DNA from: Actinophytocola sp035995025
GTDB lineage: Bacteria > Actinomycetota > Actinomycetes > Mycobacteriales > Pseudonocardiaceae
Direction: 5' to 3'
Assembly: GCA_035995025.1 (NCBI GenBank)
Contig: DASYKY010000133.1
Location: 62,001-126,000 of the forward strand
DNA: 64,000 nucleotides
Shown: positions 58,128 to 64,000 of the stretch, piece after piece
Position numbering within the stretch: position 1 is the stretch's first letter
Layout of the letters: every line of letters starts with the position of its first letter
The notes under the pieces: model-generated
Seen by the model: only the letters and a program-made list of their open reading frames with translations
Told to the model about the DNA's origin: nothing
Database searches by the model: none
Translations under genes and position numbers: made by a program

Positions 58128-61100
58128 ATGCCGAGGGGAAGCAAGGTTTCGGGTTTCGTGGGTCTCGTGGTGTGCGTGGTGCTGGGCACCGCCGCGCCGG
58201 CGGGTGCGGAGCCGGCGCTGCCACCGCTCGCGTCCGCGCAGCTTGTCGCCGGCATCGGGGCTCCCGGCTACTCCGGCGATGGCCAGGACGCGACCGACGC
58301 ACGGCTCGGCCGCCGCCTGCGGATCGACGTCGCCGCGGACGGGTCGCTGCTGATCGCCGATCCGGACAGCCGCCGGGTGCGCCGGGTCGACGCCGACGGC
58401 GTGATCGACACGGTGCCCGCGCCGGCGAGCGAGCGCGGCACCGGACCGTGGTTCGAGAAGACGTTCCTGCCGGGCGACGTCGTCGCGGCACCCGACGGCG
58501 CCCTGTACCTGGCCGACGACGACAAGGTCGCGCGGCTGGGCCGCAACGGTTCGTGGACGATCCTCGGCGGTGGCGGGGAGGCGTCGTTCTCCGATGGCGG
58601 CGACGGCGGCGACGGCGGCCCGGCCACGAAGGCGTTCCTCTACGACGTGCACGCCCTGGACGTCGACGCAGCGGGGCGGGTCTACGTGACCGACGGCTAC
58701 CAGCAGCGGGTCCGGCGCATCGAGCGGGACGGCACCATCCACACGATCGCCGGCGGCGGCACCGTCGCGCCGTCGGCCAAGCCGATTCCCGCGCGGTCCG
58801 CACGCATGTACCCGATCGACATCGAGCTCGATCCGGCCGGCGGCTACTGGGTCGTCAGCCAGCCGCGGCTGAGCAGCGACAACGCCCACCTGCTGCATGT
58901 GGACACCCGCGGCATGGTCACCGCGGTGCCGCTCGACCCACCGGCCGGCCGCACGCTCCCACTCGCGCTCGCGCCGGACGGCACTCTCTACGCCGGGTAC
59001 GGCAACTTCGTCCGGACGGTCGCCGACGACGGGACGACGACCCTGACCGGCGGACCGTTCGCGTCCGGCCTCTTCGGACTCGCCGTCGCCGCCGACGGCA
59101 CCCTGTACGGCGCGGGCGAGGGCGTCGTCGAGCGGATGGTGGCGCCCGACCCACGCGAGGGCAAGCGTCAGCCCGCCGCGCGGCCGGCGGCCGACCCGTG
59201 GGCGGACGAGGACGCCGGGACCGTGCACCGCATCGCGGGCGACGGGCGCTACCGCGACGACAGCGCCCGGCCCTACCGCGAGCCACCGCGGCCGCCCGAA
59301 CCGCAGAACATCGCGCCGGGCGACGACGGCGACGTCTACGTGCTCGACTGGGCCAACTCGCGAATCCTGCACGTCGCCGCCGACGGCCGGATCGACGTGC
59401 TGGCCAGGCTCGGCGGTGACGATCCGATCAGCTGCGCCGGGCTGGTGACGGGCCCGGACGGCGCGCTGTACACAGTGGACGTCGTGGCCCGCCAGGTCCT
59501 GCGTATCACGACCGACGGCCACGTGTCCGATGTGGACGGCCCCGCGGTCCCCGCCGAGAACCGGCCGACCTCGCTCGTGGTGGATCGCGCCGGCCGGTTC
59601 TACCTGCTGCTCGAAGGCGGACAGAAGCTAGCGCGGTACACGGCGGACGGCGTGGCCGGGGCGTTCGCCGGCGGCGGAGACCGTGACGGCGCGGAGGCAG
59701 AAGGCGGACCCGCGCGCGCCGCGTCCATGTACAACCCCGAGCCTGCCGCGATCGCGCCGGACGGCTCCGTGGCGATCCTCGAGCCGGACAGGCACGCGGT
59801 ACGCGTGGTGCGGCCGAACGGCACGCTCGCCACGGTCGCCGGCCACGCCGACGACAGCTACTGGCGTGCGGGCTTCGCCGGCGACGGCCGCGCCGCGAAG
59901 GCCGCCCTGCTCAACGACCCGCGCGGTGTCGCGTTCGGACCGGACGGGACGCTCTACATCGCCGACACCTACAACAACCGGGTACGCCGCGTCGGCCGCG
60001 ACGGCGTGATCACGACGATCGCCGGCACGGGCGAGCGGGCGGAGAACGGCGACGGCGGACCCGCGACGCGGGCAGCGCTGCTCGAACCCGAACACCTCAC
60101 GGTTGCCGACGACGGCGCGATCTGGGTGAGCGGCTCGGCGACCACCCGGCTGCGCCGCATCGCCTCCGACGGCACGATCTCCACGCCGGCCGACGTCGCG
60201 TCCACGGCCGGCCCACGGCCCGAAACGCTGATCACCGGCAACGCCCTCGCCGTCGATCCACACGGGACGGTGTACGCCGGAGCGACCGACCAGGCGATCC
60301 TCGCGGTGAAGCCGGGCGAGCGGGCGAAGCCCTTCGGACAGCCCGGCGCCCTGACCAACACGATCGCGGCGGCCCCCGACGGTTCGCTCTATGTCGGCGG
60401 TCTGCCGTTGTACCACCGCTACTCCGACGGCGCGCGGTCCGCGGTCCTTGCGGCGCTGGCCGCGCCCGGCGAGCCGGCCGACGGCGTGGACGCACGGACG
60501 GTCGCCCCGCAGATCAGGGACAGCGCGGTCGGCCCGGACGGCACGCTCTTCCTCACCACGACAAAGGTCGTCTACGCGCTCGTCGGCGGCCGCCTGCAGC
60601 AGCGGTGGCGGATGCCGGGCGTTACCGACAGCAGCAGCGACGGCATCGCCGGCATCGCGGTCGGCCCGGACGGCACGCTGTACGCGGCGACCGCCGAGGA
60701 CGAGGTCGTCGCGGTGCGCGACGGGAAGGCGCGCCGGGTCGCCGGAAACGGCGAGGACGTCATCGACGACGACATGGGCGACGGCGGCCCGGCGACCGAG
60801 GCGGTCGTCGACAACCCGTACGACGTGGCCGTGGCGAGCGACGGAACGCTCTACGCCAGCACTGTGCACGGCATCCGCCGGGTGACCCCGGACGGCGACA
60901 TCGACACGATCGTCCCCGGCGGCGAGCGGGCCGACGGCTCGTCCACCCAGTACACGCCGCCGACCAGCCTGGCCGTGGACGCGCACGACAACCTGTACTT
61001 CGCCGAGCCGGAGCTCAATCAGGTCCGCGTGGCGGTGCACGCGAACCAGATGTCCGGCCAGGGCGGCACGTCGCTGTGGTGGTGGCTGGGCGCCGCCGCC

Positions 61101-61187
61101 CTGCTCGCCGCCGCGGCGGCGGTCCTGCTGTGGCGCCGCCGTGCGGGCTCCGGCGGGCCGCAGGACATGAAGCGCGACAACGACTAG
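58128..61187 (+). CDS. Large secreted/anchored NHL-repeat (beta-propeller) protein with C-terminal membrane anchor
   Basis: A 1019-residue surface protein. The signal peptide (SGFVGLVVCVVLGTAAPAGA) is followed by more than 15 NHL-like blades. Typical units are GAPGYSGDGQDATDARLG, DADGVIDTV, PDGTLYIADTYNNRVRRVGR and GVITTIAGTGERAENGDGGP. The C-terminus has one membrane helix (LWWWLGAAALLAAAAAVLLW) and a charged tail, so the propellers face outside. Start ATG 58128 is preferred because the signal peptide begins there; the frame opens at GTG 58083. NHL propellers bind proteins or polymers. Function here is unknown. Confidence 0.85.
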   Translation: MPRGSKVSGFVGLVVCVVLGTAAPAGAEPALPPLASAQLVAGIGAPGYSGDGQDATDARLGRRLRIDVAADGSLLIADPDSRRVRRVDADGVIDTVPAPASERGTGPWFEKTFLPGDVVAAPDGALYLADDDKVARLGRNGSWTILGGGGEASFSDGGDGGDGGPATKAFLYDVHALDVDAAGRVYVTDGYQQRVRRIERDGTIHTIAGGGTVAPSAKPIPARSARMYPIDIELDPAGGYWVVSQPRLSSDNAHLLHVDTRGMVTAVPLDPPAGRTLPLALAPDGTLYAGYGNFVRTVADDGTTTLTGGPFASGLFGLAVAADGTLYGAGEGVVERMVAPDPREGKRQPAARPAADPWADEDAGTVHRIAGDGRYRDDSARPYREPPRPPEPQNIAPGDDGDVYVLDWANSRILHVAADGRIDVLARLGGDDPISCAGLVTGPDGALYTVDVVARQVLRITTDGHVSDVDGPAVPAENRPTSLVVDRAGRFYLLLEGGQKLARYTADGVAGAFAGGGDRDGAEAEGGPARAASMYNPEPAAIAPDGSVAILEPDRHAVRVVRPNGTLATVAGHADDSYWRAGFAGDGRAAKAALLNDPRGVAFGPDGTLYIADTYNNRVRRVGRDGVITTIAGTGERAENGDGGPATRAALLEPEHLTVADDGAIWVSGSATTRLRRIASDGTISTPADVASTAGPRPETLITGNALAVDPHGTVYAGATDQAILAVKPGERAKPFGQPGALTNTIAAAPDGSLYVGGLPLYHRYSDGARSAVLAALAAPGEPADGVDARTVAPQIRDSAVGPDGTLFLTTTKVVYALVGGRLQQRWRMPGVTDSSSDGIAGIAVGPDGTLYAATAEDEVVAVRDGKARRVAGNGEDVIDDDMGDGGPATEAVVDNPYDVAVASDGTLYASTVHGIRRVTPDGDIDTIVPGGERADGSSTQYTPPTSLAVDAHDNLYFAEPELNQVRVAVHANQMSGQGGTSLWWWLGAAALLAAAAAVLLWRRRAGSGGPQDMKRDND

Positions 61188-61237
61188 TGCCGAGGTCTTC
61201 CCGGTGCTGCGCAATGGGTCGGCGCCCATGACGTACT

Positions 61238-62053
61238 TCAGTGGGTAATTTTCGTCCAAACTGATGGGTTCGATGTGTGATCTTGGCGAACTGTGGGTAA
61301 CCAGCTCACTGTCGGGACGACGAAGTCCACCACGAACGGGGCCGGGCCATGACGGTACGCCGCACCTACAGCACAGCGAACCCCACCACGCGCACGGTCG
61401 CGCAGCGCCGCCGCGTCCACGCGGCGGGCCGGCGGATGGCCGAGATGCGGGCGCGGATGGCGGCACCCCGGTCCGCCGCCGCGCGGCAGCACCTGGAGGG
61501 TCCGGACCACGTGCTCGACCTCGACGCCGAGTAGCGCCACTGTCCTCGCCGCGGCGGCGGCCGCCTCGCCTGCGTCGTGGCAGATGTAGACGTGGTCGGT
61601 GGACGCCGAGCTGAGCGGCTTGACCACGACCGGGTAGCCGGTGCGCTCCGCCCAGGCGGCGACCTCGGCCGGGTCGGCGCACAGGTGCTGGTCGGCGCAG
61701 CGCAGGCCGGCCGCGCGCAGCGTCTCGATCATCCGGTACTTGTCGCGCCGGGCGAGCGAGCGGGCCGTGCCGGTGGTGGCCAGGCCGAGCCGCTCGCTCA
61801 GCGCGTCGGCCAGCGGCACGCCCGGCTCCTGCCCGGCCAGCACCACGACGGGGGCCAGCGCGGCGAGCGCGGCCACGTCCGCGCACACCAGGTTGTCCCG
61901 GTAGTCGCGGTCCAGCGCGGGCGGCAGCATGGTGGGCATCAGCTCGGCGCTGCTCTGCACGTGCGCCAGGTCGACGCCCAGCTTCGCGAACGCCGCGGGC
62001 AGGAAGTTGCCGGTGGAGTAGCCGTCGACGACCACGGCGGTCGGGGTGGACAT
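61238..62053 (-). pseudogene. Truncated ATP-grasp ligase (N-terminal part only)
   Basis: Starting at ATG 62053, residues 1 to about 175 match the first half of an ATP-grasp carboxylate-amine ligase. They include AVVVDGYSTGNFLPAAFAKL, SAELMPTMLPPALDRDYRDN, RRDKYRMIETLRAAGLRCAD, then ERTGYPVVVKPLSSASTDHV (ATP-grasp fold with the Lys of the ATP site). After about 61530 the translation becomes unrelated (PRGGGPGCRHPRPHLGHPPA). The second half with the Mg/ATP Glu-Asn motif is lost. The stop is at 61238. It probably once joined an amino acid to another molecule in a biosynthetic pathway. Not functional as encoded. Confidence 0.75.
61349..61534 (+). CDS. Possible small basic protein (hypothetical)
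   Basis: An ORF of 61 codons (MTVRRTYSTANPTTRTVAQR, then RMAEMRARMAAPRS and a short acidic end). It lies antisense to the dead 3' part of the ATP-grasp remnant, in the only stretch here with possible promoter-like AT-rich sequence upstream (GGGTAATTTTCG). Arg/Ala-rich composition could be real, but the RBS is poor. I regard this as uncertain. Confidence 0.3.
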   Translation: MTVRRTYSTANPTTRTVAQRRRVHAAGRRMAEMRARMAAPRSAAARQHLEGPDHVLDLDAE

Positions 62054-62063
62054 GCCGCCCCGC

Positions 62064-62535
62064 CTACGCGCGCGGCGGACAGGTCCTCGAGGATCCGCGA
62101 CTGTTTGACTGCTCGGCGTCCGGGTCGTACCAGCAGCCGGTGAGGTGCTTGAGGCACGGCTCCATGCCGAGCGCGTAGACGAACACCTGCCGGGCGCCGA
62201 CCTGGCGGGCGACCTTGTCCGCGCCGTCGGCGAACGAGCCCTTCAGGCCGCGGTCCTCGTCGTACTCGCGGCTGATCGGCTTGTCCAACAGGGGCCCGTA
62301 CAGCCATGTCATCGGCGCGCCGACGCACTCGAGGCCGATGAACAGCGCGTCGACCGTGCCGATCTCGCGGGACACCAGCTCGTAGATCGTCGGGTCCATC
62401 GGCGAGGTGTCGGTGGCGAACAGGAAGCCGCGCCCGCCGATGCGCACCATCGGCACCATCTTCGCGCGGATGTCGAGGTCGGCGTGCTCACCGAGGAACG
62501 GCAGCGCGGTGATCTGCGCCGGTCCGAGGTCGGCA
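62064..62535 (-). pseudogene. C-terminal remnant of an MBL-fold metallohydrolase
   Basis: Minus-strand translation from about 62535 gives GPAQITALPFLGEHADLDIR, then MVRIGGRGFLFATDTSPMDP, VDALFIGLECVGAPMTWLYG, EYDEDRGLKGSFADGADKVA and FVYALGMEPCLKHLTGCWYD. These resemble the second half of metallo-beta-lactamase-fold proteins with the DT/DxS metal-site region. No N-terminal HxHxDH zinc motif is left. Near 62120 the frame shifts (the other frame continues QSRILEDLSAARVGG). It sits 11 bp upstream of the ATP-grasp remnant, same strand, so they were probably one operon. Confidence 0.7.
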
Positions 62536-62788
62536 CGCCGCCGGCACGATCGCCAACCAGATCCGGATCTTCACCCTGCCGACGGAGTTCCGCGCCCGCC
62601 TGAACACGGTGTACATGGTCGCCACCTTCGTCGGCGCGGCCGCCGGCTCGATGGTCACGACCGCCGTCTACGCGCATTCCGGCTGGACCGCGACGATGTT
62701 CACGATGGCCGGTTTCGTCGCCGCCGCGGCCGGGGCGCTCCCGGCCGCGCGGCGTTCGAAGAACGTTCCCCGCTTCGCGGACTCCTAA
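62533..62788 (+). pseudogene. C-terminal remnant of an MFS transporter
   Basis: Translation gives ANQIRIFTLPTEFRARLNTV, YMVATFVGAAAGSMVTTAVY and SGWTATMFTMAGFVAAAAGA, ending at TAA 62788. This is the last two transmembrane segments of an MFS permease (the typical 'NQxRxFxLxPExRxRLNTVYM' loop). No upstream part exists. The fragment abuts, in opposite orientation, the MBL remnant at about 62535. Confidence 0.72.
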
Positions 62789-63717
62789 GAGGGCACCGAG
62801 TCGGTCCACTCGGCGTTGATCCTGATCGTGCTGCCCTCGACGCCCGGGTACCTCTCCGCGCCGTCCATGGTGACGATGACCGATGTGCCGTTGACCCGTC
62901 CGGTCGCCGGGTCGACGACCAGGCGCTCGCCGTCCGGCAGGAGCAGGCCGTTCCCGCCCGGCACCGGGCCGAGGCTCCGCACACCCGGGTAGGCGGCGAT
63001 CGCGCGGAAAGCCGCGGCGCGCACCTGCGGGGGTGCGGGCAGCATGGACACCAGCGAGATGAACGAGTCGAACGTGAAGTCGGCGAGGGCTTTAGGGTCG
63101 TCCCTGATCAGGCCCGCGCTCGTCCGGACGTCGTCGTGCTTGATGGCGTTGATGATCGCGGCCTTCAGCTTCTTCGGGTCGGTCGGCAGCGCCCGCAGCC
63201 GGTCGAGGGTCATCGTGGCGGCGGGCAGCGAGAACGGATTCCGGATGACCAGCGCGTCCTTCACGATGTGGCCGAACGACTTGAAGCCACGCCACCACTG
63301 CTGGCCGTTCGGCTTGGTCCACGTCTCGAACACGTCCGCCGGACGGTTCGGATAGTCCGTCGTCTCCTTCATGTACCAGTAGGTGCCGGTCTCGTCGGGG
63401 GCGCGCTGTGCCACGGCGGCGGCCGCGAGGAGGATCTCTGGCCCGGTGAGCGGCTTCGCGGGCGCGCTGGACTCCGGCCGCTCCGGCGGGCGCGCCGTCG
63501 GGCCCGGGGCCGGCGCACCCGGTACCACGGTGATCACGACGGCCGCGGCGGCGGCCGCCACCGTGAGCCCGGTCCCCGCAGCCAGCCACCTGTTCCGCTT
63601 GCGGGTGGCGAGGCCGCCGATCCGGTTCTCGAGCCGGCGCCTGCTGTGGTCGACGACATCCTGGGACGGCTCGTCCGGCATCAGCGCTGCGTGCAGAGTC
63701 TGCAGGTCATCGTTCAT
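62785..63717 (-). CDS. CU044_5270 family membrane protein (anti-sigma-like)
   Basis: A 310-residue protein: cytoplasmic N-terminus (DDLQTLHAALMPDEPSQDVV), one transmembrane helix (WLAAGTGLTVAAAAAAVVIT at about 44-63), a Pro-rich linker and an extracytoplasmic domain with GTYWYMKETTDYPN, PNGQQWWRGFKSFG and a GLLLPDGERLVVDPATGRVN segment. Such CU044_5270 proteins almost always sit beside ECF sigma factor genes and are presumed to be their membrane regulators. ATG 63717 overlaps the sigma gene by 11 bp, as expected for the pair. Confidence 0.87.
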   Translation of the reverse strand: MNDDLQTLHAALMPDEPSQDVVDHSRRRLENRIGGLATRKRNRWLAAGTGLTVAAAAAAVVITVVPGAPAPGPTARPPERPESSAPAKPLTGPEILLAAAAVAQRAPDETGTYWYMKETTDYPNRPADVFETWTKPNGQQWWRGFKSFGHIVKDALVIRNPFSLPAATMTLDRLRALPTDPKKLKAAIINAIKHDDVRTSAGLIRDDPKALADFTFDSFISLVSMLPAPPQVRAAAFRAIAAYPGVRSLGPVPGGNGLLLPDGERLVVDPATGRVNGTSVIVTMDGAERYPGVEGSTIRINAEWTDSVPS

Positions 63718-64000
63718 CGCGGGCCTCCTGGGTCAGCGCGGAGTTGAGCTTCTTGCGGGCACGGGAGAGCCGGGAGCCGACCGTGCCGGAGGAGATGCCG
63801 AGTGCCGCGGCCACCTCCTCGTAGCCGAGCTGGCCGAGCGCCACGAGCAGCAGCACGTCCCGCTCTCCTCGGGTCAGCTGGGCCAGGGCCGGGGCGAGCC
63901 GGGGCAGCAGCCGCTGGGCGGTCACGGACGCGACGACCCTGCTCTCGTGCCCCTCGGCGGCCGGCGGCACGCCGACGCGTGCCAGCGCCCGGTAGTGCCG
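63707..64000 (-). CDS. ECF RNA polymerase sigma factor (partial, cut by window edge)
   Basis: The last about 97 residues of a sigma-70-family ECF factor are present. Region 4 has LPRLAPALAQLTRGERDVLL, LVALGQLGYEEVAAALGISS (helix-turn-helix) and GTVGSRLSRARKKLNSAL. The start and region 2 lie beyond base 64000. Its 3' end overlaps the CU044_5270 gene, forming the usual sigma/membrane-regulator pair in which an extracellular signal would release the sigma factor. Confidence 0.88.
   Translation of the reverse strand, partial: RHYRALARVGVPPAAEGHESRVVASVTAQRLLPRLAPALAQLTRGERDVLLLVALGQLGYEEVAAALGISSGTVGSRLSRARKKLNSALTQEARDER

Overview
This is about 64 kb of high-GC actinobacterial chromosome, most likely from the family Pseudonocardiaceae (Amycolatopsis-like). 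I infer this from the GC-rich third codon positions, GTG/TTG starts with ATGA/GTGA overlaps, a complete set of small ESX (type VII secretion) accessory proteins, STAS/HATPase anti-sigma modules, a PRC-barrel/DUF2382 protein, a CU044_5270/ECF-sigma pair, and DUF6292 and DUF5994 proteins. I saw no tRNA, rRNA, CRISPR array, transposase or phage structural module.

Left end (1-5.1 kb): a tightly coupled operon of an unidentified partial gene, an SCP-x-type thiolase, metK, an adenosine-kinase-like PfkB kinase and ahcY. Together the last three form an activated-methyl cycle, probably a dedicated extra copy that feeds methyltransferases. From 5.2 to 13.8 kb come a STAS-HATPase fusion, two truncated pseudogenes meeting tail to tail, a 1577-residue NLR-like STAND ATPase with about 26 TPR repeats, and a 40-residue partner peptide. 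The ATPase and the peptide carry matching RHIM-like (bacterial amyloid signalling) motifs. A HAF-repeat lipoprotein and a PRC-barrel/DUF2382 gene follow, both broken. From 14 to 20.6 kb lies a six-gene overlapping operon of ESX substrates and chaperones (WXG100/PPE-like, EspC-like, YbaB-like, EspG-like) preceded by an XRE-NACHT membrane protein. From 20.7 to 25.3 kb there are relics of a PhoX phosphatase and a MOSC protein, a Sel1-repeat protein and a large LuxR-type ATPase regulator.

Core of interest (25.5-42 kb): an eight-gene minus-strand operon runs DegT aminotransferase, sulfotransferase, SDR, methyltransferase, HK97-fold encapsulin-like shell protein, FAD amine/amino-acid oxidase, Asp/Glu-racemase-like protein, methyltransferase. 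Across a 473-bp divergent region lies a plus-strand arm with a probable regulator, an acyl-CoA dehydrogenase, a cytosolic PhnD-like binding-fold protein, a TusA-like/ferritin-like diiron protein, an acyl-CoA ligase and an MFS exporter. I interpret this as a natural-product cluster built around an encapsulin nanocompartment (Family 3 type). The product is unknown.

Right part (42-64 kb): a MarR/epimerase pair with a clear operator, a 25-residue ribosomal protein bL37, a NYN/OST-HTH RNA-binding protein, a fatty-acid desaturase, an anti-sigma HATPase plus STAS pair, a cobalamin riboswitch controlling class Ia ribonucleotide reductase nrdAB, a GbsR regulator with a methyltransferase, a Tat-type M15 peptidase, a GH25 lysozyme and a large NHL-repeat surface protein. 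Then comes a graveyard of three truncated genes (ATP-grasp ligase, MBL-fold hydrolase, MFS transporter). The window ends with a CU044_5270 membrane protein and its ECF sigma factor, cut off by the edge.
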